From Plazaster borealis (Eukaryota; Echinodermata; Asteroidea; Forcipulatida; Labidiasteridae), in assembly GCA_021014325.1 (NCBI GenBank), contig CM037472.1:28916234-28980233 (forward strand): a stretch of DNA of 64,000 nucleotides, written 5' to 3'. The notes beneath the pieces were generated by a model. It had not been told where the DNA came from. It did not search any database and was given only the letters and a program-made list of their open reading frames with translations. Positions 25,901-38,500 of this stretch are shown here, piece after piece. The stretch's first letter is position 1, and every line of letters starts with the position of its first letter. Made by a program: the position numbers and the translations under genes.

Positions 25901-26378
25901 TCAATAAAAACTGAAATTTAGTTATTGTTGGTATCCCAAAATTATCTCACGTCCATCGGACTGCGGGTCACATGTATTTTGTGCATTGAAACAGAATCAT
26001 CATTTTGTTCAAATTCGTTCAGAGAAAAACAATCTAAAAAAACAACCTACATTTCGGCGAAAATCGAGCCATACAACTCTTATCCTCACAACAAAATTAA
26101 ATATGATTCTGTTGATCGAAACAAAAGTAAGAATTCTATTCATGGTAGACAGGGAATATGCCTCAATATTATGCATTTTAAAGATAATGTGTATTATGCC
26201 TTAACAATATTGTTTGTTTCTACCAACTGAATTACTTCGAAGCATACCAACAATTTTTAACTTAAACCATTCTCTTTAAATCTATCAGACACTGAATTTT
26301 TCAAATCATCCAGCATCAAACAATCTCCAACCAAACAGCTATGACCCGCACTTATGGATGAAGACCTATGGGCCGTAA
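16932..26378 (+). CDS. Gene A: mucin-like single-pass membrane protein (608 residues, 6 exons)
   Basis: I do not recognise this family. Coding exons are 16932-17039, 20301-21735, 22021-22080, 23401-23497, 25145-25181 and 26289-26378. They sum to 1827 nt (609 codons with TAA), with junction phases 0, 1, 1, 2, 0 and GT-AG borders. The parts in order are: a signal sequence (RAVWFLRLIILAVFFDLTG); an ectodomain of about 60 residues with four Cys (C-x6-C-x4-C-x8-C) and several N-glycosylation sites; about 100 P-T-T-[DEN] tetrapeptides; one helix (VAVVAVVTVTAFLAFLAV); and a 42-residue tail ending YGP. It is probably a heavily O-glycosylated cell-surface protein. An in-frame ATG at 16872 could extend the N-terminus. 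The same exon plan is seen in B and C. Confidence 0.8.
20494..21717 (+). repeat. Coding 12-bp minisatellite: P-T-T-[D/E/N] stalk of gene A
   Basis: About 100 copies of a 12-bp unit (acaacagatcct and variants) stay in frame without a stop and encode tetrapeptides PTTD, with PTTE, PTTN, LTTD, QTTE and HTTD variants. There is a higher-order unit: 20581-20760 and 20761-20940 are 180-bp copies with only about two base changes. A second, 96-bp unit is visible near 21440-21600. Dense Thr next to Pro is typical of O-glycosylated mucin domains. The two long open frames on the opposite strand here are shadows of the repeat. Confidence 0.92.
23010..23236 (-). mobile_element. tRNA-Leu-type SINE, minus orientation
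   Basis: The copy contains cttgctcaaggacacaagtg, then the tRNA-like end cgggactcgaacccgcactc on the plus strand. It lies in gene A between the exons ending at 22080 and starting at 23401. It is the best preserved of the four copies of this family. Confidence 0.65.
23401..23497 (+). CDS. Gene A transmembrane exon
   Basis: The exon enters in phase 1 and leaves in phase 2. It encodes DPVIVAVATTSVAVVAVVT followed by VTAFLAFLAVIK. The helix is about 23 residues, built from Val and Ala, and is followed by a basic stop-transfer residue. The gene B exon at 36766-36868 has the same phases, the same DPV entry and the same K-E exit. Flanking intron sequence on both sides is also shared with B. Confidence 0.85.
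25145..26378 (+). CDS. Gene A cytoplasmic tail exons
   Basis: Exon 25145-25181 encodes ASSTLANSSASE. The final exon 26289-26378 encodes TLNFSNHPASNN, QPNSYDP, then WMKTYGP and TAA. Gene B keeps ASST, TLNFSNHPAS, QPN, YD, W and YGP in the same order. Such conservation beside a freely varying stalk points to a functional tail, perhaps for binding or sorting. No known motif is certain. Confidence 0.8.
25471..25761. mobile_element. Inverted-repeat element, 'ttaaaggcactgaacacg' family
   Basis: It starts ttaaaggcactgaacacgtt and ends acgtgtatacagtgccttta, so the ends are inverted repeats. Further copies are at 29392-29771, 43358-43745, 46943-47315 and 51791-52162. The longer copies share an internal hairpin, acttcttgcaagaagt. 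There is no coding capacity. This copy lies in the last intron of gene A. Confidence 0.7.
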
Positions 26379-26736
26379 CCCACACTGCGGTGGAACATCC
26401 CAGAAGTCGAGCATGCATTGCGGGGTTCAAGCGACGACTAGAACCGCGTGCCGGGTGTGGTAGCGCTTCGGAGCAATGAGTGACGGACGGTGTAGGCCTA
26501 CTCGCTTATTTCGGTACCAGATTCACGCAATTCAAACAGGTCTGCTGAAGTCGCTTCTTTAAATTCCATGGAACACTGAAGCCATGCATTTCTCTGATTC
26601 TACCATCAAAACAGTTTATTCAGTATTGCCAATGTCAGGATTTCCCTTTTTTTCTGTTTTGAATGAGAGACACATCATCAGCAAATTTAGAGAATGCATC
26701 ATCATATCCATCCTGGGTTGGCATGAGGGGTCAGGG

Positions 26737-26911
26737 CCCAATTTCATAAAGCATGTAAGCACAAAAACTTGCTAAGCACAGGAAAACTCTTGCTTAGGAA
26801 AAAAACCATACAGTTACCATTGCTGTGACTGGTACCCACTCATTTCTTGCTTAGCAAAGAAATTTGCTGAGCAGAATTTTCTGCTAAACAGCTTTATGAA
26901 ATTTGGCCCTG
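26737..26911. mobile_element. Inverted-repeat element, 'gggcccaatttcatagagct' family
   Basis: Ends agggcccaatttcataaagc and gctttatgaaatttggccct are inverted repeats, and the middle carries tgactggtaccc. The family has many copies here: 12288-12455, 30020-30212, 31772-31950 (left end lost), 41361-41552, 48656-48840, 50916-51108 and 59173-59333. A lone end is at 31351-31377. Confidence 0.75.
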
Positions 26912-27734
26912 GTCTTCTTGCTAAGAAATCTTGTATACGCTTTGTAGCACTGGGGATGGTACTGAAGTTCTCTGGCAACCAAGTCTTGGCCATCAATATT
27001 TTCTGAAGGAGAATCGTGTCTTGGCCCACATTGAACCTGCTCACATGTTGTCAGCCTCATCGATGACCTTTTCCCCCAGGCACACGATCTCAACAATATT
27101 TTGCGCCATTACACAACAGATACTCGTCTAGGAACATGTGTCTTCTTATCCATAGTCTTGCACACCGTTTCCATCAGAATTATCTCAGCTCATGCTGACA
27201 GCCACCAACCACACTGCTCAATCTAGAGCATTCTCCAGGGCCTTCGTCTATTGTGTGGGCCTGGTTTTTGTGAAAAATTATAATGAATATTGTATGATAA
27301 TACAGTGATTTATTCTGTACACTTCTAAATTGTATGGTAATGTACTAATAAAATATTTATTTAACTTCAATATAACTTTTAAAATATGTTGTCAAAGGGA
27401 CACATAATAATGTCCTCATTTCAACTCCCTGCCCATAACCAAGTCAAGTTCAATTAAACCCAGCACAGTCACAACATTGTGGCATGGACAAGACAGGAGG
27501 CAATAAATGGAGAAAGAAATTCTCGATAACAAAAGTTGAAGTGAGATGTGTTTGTTTTTAAAAAGGGCCTAAATACCCCACCTATACGTACCTCCCCCCA
27601 CAAAAAAATATCCTAAACCACATTTAAACATCTCACCTGTGCTGTTCAGTACGTTTACCTTCTGGGCTGTCTCTTTTTTCCGGATCTTGATAATGTCACC
27701 GAAACGCTTGTGGCACTCATAATGGTACCCAAAC

Positions 27735-28012
27735 TGTCATATTTTATTTTTCGTTTCATTTATATTCTGGTTGTGAAGCCAAGGACTCTCAGAAAAGCGA
27801 ACTTAATCACTATACATAGCCAAGAACCCCATGGAGAGAAGACAGAGAAGGAAGTTGCAGTTTTAGATGTGGGAGGAAAACCCCAGAGAATTATTCCAAC
27901 GCAATCAAATAGGGACTGAAAACCCAATCCATATAGTGCCCTCGATGGGATTTGAACCGGGGTCCTAGAGGTGGACGGCGAGGAAAGATACCACTACACC
28001 AACCTGACAGCC
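27735..28012 (-). mobile_element. tRNA-Gly-like SINE, minus orientation
   Basis: On the minus strand a tRNA-like head reads gttggtgtagtggtatcttt, with a B-box-like ccggttcaaatccca, followed by a body. The head resembles tRNA-Gly but carries changes that make a working tRNA unlikely. Confidence 0.5.
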
Positions 28013-30019
28013 CTGTCGCTGAAATCAATACCGAGAATGATAGCAGAACTGCCTGCAATTTCTTCTTCTATGTTGTAGTCAAGTTTTGTTCATTTGACTC
28101 CAAAACTTACAAATTTACTCCATGATTCCTTGCTAAATCTAATCAACGTACTTCTTGTTGATTATACTATTTGCAGTACAGACAAAAATTCAGAAAACCT
28201 TTATTGTTACTCCCCACAATCATCGTCACACGTTGGGCGGGCCGCCATCTTGTTTGTTGCCAATGTGGAATGTTGTCCAAATCAGAACAACAGGCATGCA
28301 GTTGCCACATATTTTGGATTTTGGCAGTCCTATATTCATTATTTTTCACTTAATTACGGTTATTTTTTGCAATTTTCTAGACCATACGCACAAAACACAT
28401 ATTGGGATAAGTAAAAAATGACATGAAAACAGTAAGTAATCCCCAGCTTTGTTGCACGAACGAACACAAAAATGACCCATGTATGGCCTATAACTGAGCC
28501 ATGATCCATAAGTTTGCACCACTTCCGGCTCAAACACTGGCATACGTTGCAAAAATCACCCTTTTCATCATTCAAAAGCATTTCTTATGACAGAAACGTT
28601 GAATTCTGAGAGGACCTTACATAATATGTAAAAGCCAAGTCCAATATTAAACTTTTCTTGCATTTTTTAAATCCTCCTACAAAAAAACTATATCATATCA
28701 TTGCTCCACTTGGGCTTCTGAATCAGTGGAGCCAGTTTGTGTGAAGTGGGTGTGGCTAACAGTTGAATTACGTCACACTTCCGAAGCGAACGTCACACAC
28801 GGCACACGTACGTCTACCACGTTCGCCATCTTGGGAGTCATAATCTCATAATTATAAGTTTCTTAATAAGAAATGCTTTTGAAAGATGAAATAGGTGATT
28901 TTTTGTAAAATTACACAGAACGTATGTCAGCCTTGGAGCCGGAAGTGTAGCGAAAACTGTGCAGCAGATACGCGGGCGTGGCGCAATGTACGGTAACACA
29001 CCACACGGGGACACTGACTTCGAAAATTTCGCATAGTAAATAAAGAATTCAGGTGAATTGAGTCAATATCGTCATGGATGGATTCGTCACTTCACAGCAG
29101 ACCAGACTGGATTCCACACAAAGGACGTTGGCTTTTATCTTGTAGTAGACCGTGACGATTTTTGAAAACACCCATGAGGCATGGTTCGACGTCGATGTGC
29201 TGATATGAATGATTGTTCCTATCATTTTGTTCACATGCTCCATTCTTGACCCAGAGTTATTTACTTTAAAGGCACTGAACACGTTTGGAAACTTTTTGTA
29301 AAGTATCACACCGTGCTAGTGAAATGTGCGTTTTACTTGCTCCCAGGAAGTTTTAGTAGCCCAGCTTTTAAACATGTATCTTTCTGATGTATTAAAGGCA
29401 CTGAAAACGTTTGGAAATTGTCAAAGACCAGTGTTCTTAATTGGTGTATCCCAACATTATGCATAAAATAACACGTCTGTGAAAATTTGGGCTCAATTGG
29501 TCATCGAAGTTGCAAGAAAATGATGAAAGAAAAAAACACCCTTGTTGTACAAATTTGTGTGCTTTCAGATATGAATAAAAACTTCTTGCAAGAAGTTTTT
29601 ATTATTTTAGTGAGAAAATACCTCTTTCACAAAAACTACTTTACTTCGGAGGGAGTCGATCGTTTCCTACAATGTTTTATACTATCAACAGCTCACCGTT
29701 GCTTGTTACCAAGTAAGTTTTTATGCTAAAATTTGTTTTGAGTAATTACCAAACGTGTACGATACCTTTAACTCTTTGTGTTTTTGCAGTTTGCTGCTGA
29801 ATATTCGTGTTTATGTGTATGTTACGCATAGCAACTAGCCTTGTATGTTGTGCACATAAAACCACTATTCAGGACTTTCCCATTTTTCTCTTTTTGTTTA
29901 ATATTCGGGAATATAAGCCTATGGATATCAACCATCAATGGTACATTGTATAAAGTTTTATGAAATGGGAAATAGAATTGGTTTTCGTTCATGGCAATAG
30001 TGACTGATACTATTAAGAT

Positions 30020-30212
30020 GGGCCCAATTTCATAGAGCTGCTTAAGCACAAAAATAAGCTAAGCAAAAGAAAATTATGCTAACCAGAATAAGGTTACCAG
30101 CCAAAATACCATGTCACATGTACAATCTGTGACTGGTATCCTGCTTATTTTTGCTAAGCAGAAAATAATTGAGCGATATTTTCTGCTCAAGCAGCTCTAT
30201 GAAATTGGGCCC
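30020..30212. mobile_element. Inverted-repeat element, 'gggcccaattt' family (good copy)
   Basis: Both ends are intact: gggcccaatttcatagagct at the left and agctctatgaaattgggccc at the right. The arms continue as inverted repeats with gcttaagcac / tgctcaagca and with gttaccagcc / actggtatcc. It is close to a full palindrome. Confidence 0.85.
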
Positions 30213-32552
30213 AGCTCTAGCTTCACCCAACCCATTGCACCCAAAGAAAAAAAAATGATAACACCAAAAGCAGTTTTAAAACCCTGCGGAGAGAGACCTG
30301 TTTGGTTGCCCTGTGGTACGTTGTCAGCACATGCTGACTTTTTCCCCATAGGTTAAAAGGGTTTGTTTTTGCATTTTCAACATGTTTTCTTTTATCTAAG
30401 TGTGTTGTTTACATGTCCAGGTATTGCCTGGGTTATTTATGCTCATGTGTTTGCTTTTAATTAATAAGTTTTATAAATTGGTTTCATCGACCGTTGAAAA
30501 TAGACTGTGTAAGTCTCGCACGTATCGGAACGAGAAAACACGTCAAACGAAGAACATTTTTTCTCTGAAATCAAATTTTTTAAAAAATTATATTTAATGA
30601 CAAAATCTGAACAACAAAAATACTCATTACATGTTTATAAAATCAGTTTTAGTTTTTTAATAAATACACTAATAATGTGCTAATTATTTTTGAAGCAAAA
30701 TGAAACTCTAGGACAAGGGTGCGTATTTGATCTTAACTTTTTAGAAGCCCCTTACGCGGATTCGCGATGGTCACACGGGCGTAAAATTAACGCTTGACGC
30801 ATTTTATAGAGGACGCTGAAGCCTCAACAACCATAGACTGCAACGGCTTCCCGTTACAATTACAGCATCTGGCGATTATCATCGCGCATCACAAACAAGA
30901 GTTTACAAGAGTTTACATAAGTTTTGTGATCGGAGGTGAGCACAAAATTCTTCATCTTTTGCAGCAACCGGAAGCTGAGGTCAAGTTCAATTCTCGGGTT
31001 TTCTTCGTTATATTGTTGATTTTTTTTTCTTCATATTTTTTATCACCAAGTAATACATTCCCAACAACATGTATGTTTTTCGTGGTCATTAACCACGTTT
31101 AACTAAAATAATTGACAAAACAAAATCTTGCCCATGTAAACCTCCATAATGGTTGGGACCACAATGGTACCGGAAGTTCAAATATGCGCGAGACTTGCAC
31201 AGTCTATTGCCATACCGATTTTGTACACAAAGGATGCTGGCAGAGTTTTGTCCTTCCCCTTCTACCCAAATCACTGTCCCATGTTGATTGACACCCCCTG
31301 TGGGACGTGTGGCATGGTTTAGCTTGATATCATGGCACATGAGCTGACCAGGGCCCAATTTCATAGAGCTGCTTAAAACCTTTAAGGGCGTGGCAGCCTC
31401 CCACTTTATCCCGGCGCTGGGGGCGGTACCAATATTTATATCCGTACCATCCAAGATATATATTTTTTTCCCAAACTTTTTTACATGAAATGACTTCTTT
31501 ACATACCCAGCTATTGTCTATGATTATTACAAACGGCTTCACTTATCAGAGGGTTAGATCTTGGTAGGTCTGTATTTGACATGGGATACGTGCTTATAGT
31601 ACAGGAGTGGAAATAGTTTTCTGCCCCTCAAAAATAAAAAAATCTCTGAGACCTGACCACCCCCCCCCTTTAGATGTGTGGAATGATCCAGTCTAGGATA
31701 TCAATGAATATTTTAGACTCGCCGGTTAATTACACTTTGGAGAAATGGCTTAATTAGTCATTGGAGTATTGATTTAATGGAAGCAGAAAATAATGCCTAA
31801 CAATTTTCTGCTAAGCAAAAAATAGCAGGATACCAGTCACAGATTGTATTTGAGTAATAGCATTTTGGCTGGTGACCATATTCTTGTAAGCATAATTTTG
31901 TTGTGCTTAGCAAAAAAATTGTGCTTAAGCAGCTCTTTGAAATTGGGTCCTGTGTGTACGATAATGGTTAAGACAATGGAAATATTAAAATGTGTCAGCA
32001 TGCACGCGCCAACTATGGGGTACTTTACACAATAGAACAATGCTACCCCACAAGGTGTTCTTTGTTCTAGTGGTACCCGCAGAGGATTTCTTTAGAAAAG
32101 GGAATAATAGAACAACACTGGAGGTACCCCGTAACTGCCATATGTAAGGGTGTGTGTGCTGACAACGGCCCTGACTGCAAGGTTCAAGGCAGGTATCTTT
32201 ATTTGATCATGGAGCTAGCCCTCAATAAAACCTAAAAGTTGCGCCCTTTCCAAAGTAATTATGAGTAATGTTGACAGCGTATAGGTTGGTTAACAATAGA
32301 TCCAAGCTTGGTGCAGCGGTACAAAAGAAGCACGTATGCTTACTATGACGCATGACCAAGTCTTACAATAACTGCAAGTGCTGCACGTTCGTTCACATAT
32401 TTTGATAAGGAAGTTTTGTACAACCAAAAATAATCAGGCCCCCATTTTGAGTAGGCCTATTCGAAAACACAGTGAAATAATACTTCAATGGCTGACACAG
32501 CATCGAGGACCCATGTGTTATAATATGGTTCTCAACTGATCGGAGTGTGCGA

Positions 32553-35500
32553 ATGACCATGTCGGTTACCCGGGCCTGGCAGTTGCTGCTAGTGGGATTG
32601 GCTGCTTGTGGAACCTTTTTATCACCGGTAAGTCGAAATATGGATAGTTTGAATCTGATCTCGTGATACTTTGGTGGTTATAAACCAGTGTAGCGGTTAG
32701 TTTGGTGTCTCATGGAAAAGGCAGTGCACTGTAGAACAATAACAAATTCCAGTGGCAAAGTTTTGAGGCCACAAACTGGAAAGTATATAAACTGGAGAAA
32801 ACAAACGCGAGCAACCAGTTGGAATGGTTGAAACAAAAGTTTTGATTATTGTAACGATACGGGCACCGAAGAGTATATTTTTGTTGATGTCACAGTTCTG
32901 CTCGTCTCATTTTGTAATACCACATGAATCCCCGTGAGTTGGAATTCTATGAAAAAAAAGTGCACACTGATGGTCCTTCTAAATCTTAAAGAGGAGTTCC
33001 AAATTGGCAACTCTAAAAATTTGTGTATATTTTATGGGGCGCCGTTTGTCAATAAATTGTCTAGCGTATTTTTGACATGTTTTTACCATGGTTTTTAACA
33101 TTTAGAACCATATGAAGTGTTGTCAACATTATTTTTGTGGTTTACAGTGACAAGGAAAGTAATGTTTTGTAATTTTTAAATTTGTTTAAGCCATCAATAT
33201 TCAATCAACGTTTATAGATTATGGTTTATAAACCATGAACATTATCTTCATCATAAAACATGGTTTTTAAATCATGATTTATAAACCATGAAGATTGAAT
33301 CATCATCAAACATTGGTTTATAAACCATGATATTTATAAGCACCTTCAAAACATTGTTTTTAAGCCATGAACATTTAAGCATCTTCAAAACATGGTGTAA
33401 AACCATGAAAATTATAGCATCATAAAACATGGTTTACAAACCATGTTTTATGATGCTTCAGTTTTTGTTTTATGGTGATTTTCATGGTTTATAAACCATG
33501 CTTTAAAAAACATGTTTTATGATGAATTCAATTTTCATGATTTATAAACCATAATTTATAAACGTTGATTTTATATTCATGGTTTACAAACAATTTTAAA
33601 AACACAAAACATTACTTTCCGGGTATGTAAACCACGAAAATAGTTTTGATAACACAAATGATTTACATCTAATTGTTACAAACCATGGTAAAAACATGTC
33701 AAAAATACGCTAAACAATTAATTGACAAACGGCGCCCCATTTTATATTTGATGAAACATCTGACGACGCCTCGGTAGTGTTTCAGGACGCTTCTTTTGGA
33801 CTTCAGCCAACTGCCCGGACGAATCCAAAACAACACGATAGTATAGAAAAGAGTTCGAGTTTAATTATTTATTGTACTTACTCCCTACAGAACTTTGCCG
33901 AGGGAGAAATCGCACTCTTTGGATGTACCAATGATAATGTACTCTCACAATGTGCTACAGTGTATTGCAACGACACCCAATTTCTTCGAAACTGTTCGAC
34001 AAGTTTTTCTGATCTACCTGTTTATAATAATACATATCCCACGTTGTGTCCTACACTGACAACCCCGTCGACAGCAACTGAACAATCTACAACCCCGTCG
34101 ACAACTCAATCTACAACCCAGTCGACAACTGAACAATCTACAACCCAGTCGACAACGGAACAATCTACAACCCAGTCGACAACTGGACAATCTACAACCC
34201 AGTCTACAACTGAACAATCTACAACCCAGTCGACAACTGAACAATCTACAATCCAGTCGACAACTGGACAATCTCCAACCCAGTCGACAACTGAACAATC
34301 TACAACCCAGTCGACAACTGGACAATCTACAACCCAGTCGACAACTGAACAATCTACAACCCGGTCGACAACTGGACAATCTCCAACCCAGTCGACAACT
34401 GAACAATCTACAACCCAGTCGACAACTGGACAATCTCCAACCCAGTCGGCAACTGAACAATTTCCAACCCAGTCGACAACTGAACAATCTACAATCCAGG
34501 CGACAACTGGACAATCTCCAACCCAGTCGACAACTGGACAATCTACAATTACCCAGTCGACAACTGGACAATCTACAATTACCCAGTCGACAACTGGACA
34601 ATCTCCAACCCAGTCGACAACTGGACAATCTACAACCCCGTCGACAACTGAACAATCTACAACCCATTCGACAACTGGACAATCTACAACCCAGTCGACT
34701 GCAACTGGACAATCTACAACCCAGTCGACAACTGAACAATTAGGAACCACTACAAAAAACCCAGAGACTACAAGAATCGTAACAATTCCAATATCAAACA
34801 AAACAGGTAAACGTTAATTTATGTGGATCCGGGGACATCATTGGGAAAAAACAAAATAATAACTATTTTTAAAAGATGAAACGCCATGTTTTTTGCGAAA
34901 GTTATTTTGAAAAACTTCACGATAGATAGCTAATTCCTTTAGAAATTATACACTTTAATTCGAGATACTGAACGGGAAAAGAGAGTTATTATAGGACACG
35001 GTATCGAAGCAGCCTGAGTTTCTCGTGCGTTTGGTGTGGAGTGATAAGCGAAAGTATTTTATATTATTTTTCGTTTTGCATCATCATCATTTGCCAAAAC
35101 TCGTTTAGGAGAAACGAGTCTGAATTTGTTTTTGTTCCGGTGAAAAATCGGGCGATAAAAATTTAAATGGGTGCTTTCTCCATGTGTATCAGAACCGCAA
35201 TTTGTTTTTGTAAGGGGGCCTACTGCTGAACTCTTGCACTTCCATGTGAAGCACTTCTGGGTTTTGTTTCCTGCAATACGTAGACTTGGTTCCAAGTCTG
35301 TGATCGTGGTTTTTTGTCTACCTGATAACCAATACAGTATAGCCTGAAATAGCGCCCTCTTGTGCGTTAACCCACGACATTAACCTTCGATCACAGACTT
35401 CGGAATCTTGTTCATCGGTTTGTACACACCCCATGGCGAATTAGTCCAAAAGTGGACTGAACAATCTGATTGGTCAGGATCGCGAAAGCCTTCAATAAAA

Positions 35501-38500
35501 CGCTTTTTCAAATTTAACCGTTTAAACTATGGGATAAAACATTGATGCGCATGTAATTAAATTCTGCTGCTGCTCAGTAACACAACTTGCAAATTTAGAA
35601 TTTAAAAAAAAAAATCGATTTTAGTTTTTAAAGTCCCTGTACACTGTTGGTAAGATCGAAACACACAATGTTCACATATTCACACATAACTTACATGATT
35701 TAAAGTAAGTAATTGTAGAAAGGGTTCCTTAAAATATTTCTGCCTAAAATGCTATCGTTTCAGAGAAATGAGTAAAACAATAGTTTTTATCACGCGCGAT
35801 AATTTGAAAAAACAGAAAACACATAAAGTCTCTGTTCACTATTTTGTCGTGACCTCGATGACCAATTAAGCTCAAACTTTCACAGGTTTGTTTGTTCATG
35901 CATTATGTTGAATCACACAAAATGTGGACACTGATTTTGAGCTGTTACCAAAAGTGTGCAATACCTTTAAATTCAAAATCAATAAAAACTTTGGGGAAAA
36001 TCACTCGACAATTGAAACCATAAAATAGGTAAGACATTTTTTCGTCTAGTAAGAATCAGGTATTTTATTATGCACGTTTTTCAACACTTTAAGATACTGT
36101 ATTATTTTAGCTATCAGTTATAGATACAAAACGTTACCAAGCACTACAAAAGAAATTAAGACCAAAGAGATTTAACATAAAATGCTGAAGCGATTGTAAT
36201 TGGATAATAGAAGCGGCCAACATGGGTTTTGTGATCTCCTGATTGGCCATCTCGCTGGTATCAGTGTTGTTATGTAAATTTCAGTTGTAAATAAATTAAT
36301 ATCCCGCATACACAAGAGGGTCAAGTCTAAGATCGCAGGTTAGAATGTGTAATAGCCGATCTTCGGGGGAGTCTTGCGTGGCAAATGCCTAGAAATAACC
36401 GCGATCTCAGACTTGAATCAAGTCTATTATATGCAGTACGGGACTATAGCTTTCCATTTCATTCGAAAAATATAGTATTAGTAGCTGGACCAGTGTCTTG
36501 GGTCAAGACTACCCTAGGTCTATTTTCATAGTGCTGCTTATGAAGAACAAAATACTGAACAAAATGATTGAGGAACCAATAACAAAACGATTATTATGAC
36601 TGGGATTGTTTTACTTTCAAACAGTGAAAATCTGTCAAACGATTCAACTTACGATTTTCTGCAGGCCACATGATGACTTGGTTTCAAGTCTGAGATCGCG
36701 GTTATTTCACATGATGACTTAGATATTATAACTTCTTGTTATATCTTGTTACTTCTGTGTTGTAGAGTTTGGAGCGGACCCGGTTTTAGTGGCAGGTTTA
36801 GCCGCTGTTGCTGCAGTATTTGCTGTTGCAGTGACTGCGTCATTAGCTTATGCTGCTGTTAAGAAAGAGTAAGTAACCGTTTTTGACACCATGTAAAAAT
36901 ACACAAATCCACTAATAAATTGACTCCACACACTCACCCGACCAGGGTAGCATCATCCACTTACAGAATCCACTAATACACATCCATGATAGAATCCACC
37001 AATAAATTCCACTACAACATCGATTATTTGTAATATCATCTATGATCGAACCCCCCCCCCCATACAGAATAAATCCACTTCATTCGGCAACCCTGCATCT
37101 GGTACAAATTCTGTGTAAAGTCCACAACAACAATCGACTGCAGAATCTTGTTTATGTATCAACCGGGAGGACTTCTTAGTCCCCTCTAAGGGAGAGTTTA
37201 TAATAAAACAGCAGGCTTTTGAATATAATCGGTAACTATTCAATTGTTCTTTAACACTGGACATGTTACTGGAAATGGATTGACAAGCACACACATTGGG
37301 TTTGAGCAATGTGTCAGCATACAGAGTTCATATTATTTGCTAACAGACTGTGCAACTCCCGCGTGTATTGAACACTTTGGACCCTTTAAACAGCTACTTG
37401 AGCGAAACAATTTTTACGGGAATGCTATTTAAACTTGTTTATAATGTGTTTCTTTATCATTTAAAATGTACTTTTGATATTTGTACACTTCTGAATTTTT
37501 CGTAATAATCGATAACAAAATTAGGCCCTAAAAACTAGAAACACTTCTACCGTTGACGGCGTGCGTCAAAATGACAATACTTTGACGTCATGTGCGATGT
37601 TGCTTTGTTGTCCCTCCCTTCATGCTGCAACGAAGCGGCTATACAAAACGGAGCTCCCACATGACGTAACATGAATGATGAATTTTTATGAAAAGCATCG
37701 GAGCTAGGGTATTCAAAATAATTGTTTTTTACACAACTAAAATCTGTTTAATCTCAAGTGAACTCAATTTCCTTATTGATTGAATTTTTGTTGAATGAAT
37801 TTCAGCAAAGACCACTTGTTGCCGTTTTCGTTCAAGTAGGTCTTGAAAGTGCGCGGTTTTGCTTCCTTCACGCGAAAACTCGTAGACAAGGTTCCCGGAA
37901 GTTTTAAATTACGTGAGACTTGCATAGTCCATTCAGAATAACGTTGTTTCGTTAGTCATACATCAACAAATGTTGAGGTATTATAAGCCATCAAGGTTAA
38001 ACGTTATGGCAAAGTGTTTATTTTTCTTAAATAAGGTAAAAGATGACTTAGTTCCGAAAGGCCTACACATTGTTATCTCCCTTAATTTTCAAAGATTGTT
38101 TTTCTTTACAGGGCCTCCTCAACAATATTCAACAGCACGGCCTCTAAGGTATATAATATGCTTTTCTCATTTTTAATTGGTTTAGATTGGGAACGATCAG
38201 CCTCTTAAAAACTCACAGTCATCTTTTAAGCAATTCCTTAAAAATCACTCATTTTATTGGTCATGACAACTTCTGAATGATTTCTACTTAAGTAATTTTT
38301 TAAGTTTAACCCGTAGACCTGTACTATACATGGTTCGGGTACAACTAAAGTAGTATTTTAATCCTTAATTTCACATTAATTAAGTATGATTCTGTTGGTG
38401 GAAACAGAACTAAGAATTCCATTTATCGTAGAGGGAATATGCATCAAGATATGCATTTAAAGATATCGCGATATTGTTTGTTTCTATACCAACCGAAACT

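Larger units (their letters stand above)
26379..32552. other. Region between genes A and B
   Basis: I find no convincing gene. The first 180 bp after the gene A stop match the 3' flank of gene B, so they are probably shared 3' UTR. Then come an inverted-repeat element of the 'gggcccaattt' family (26737-26911), a candidate polyadenylation signal aataaa near 27350, and a minus-strand tRNA-Gly-like SINE (27735-28012). Further elements lie at 29392-29771, 30020-30212, 30501-31206 and 31772-31950. The open frames at 27710-28581 are short and overlap on both strands, with no recognisable protein. Confidence 0.6.

Noticed and set aside
27937..28012. tRNA-Gly gene on the minus strand
   Set aside because: It is tRNA-like only in part, with extra bases in the anticodon arm and a SINE-like body attached.
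34014..34801. Minus-strand frames of 231 and 241 codons with Cys- or Val-rich repeats
   Set aside because: They are antisense shadows of the 27-bp repeat in gene B; the plus strand has the signal, helix, tail and splice agreement.
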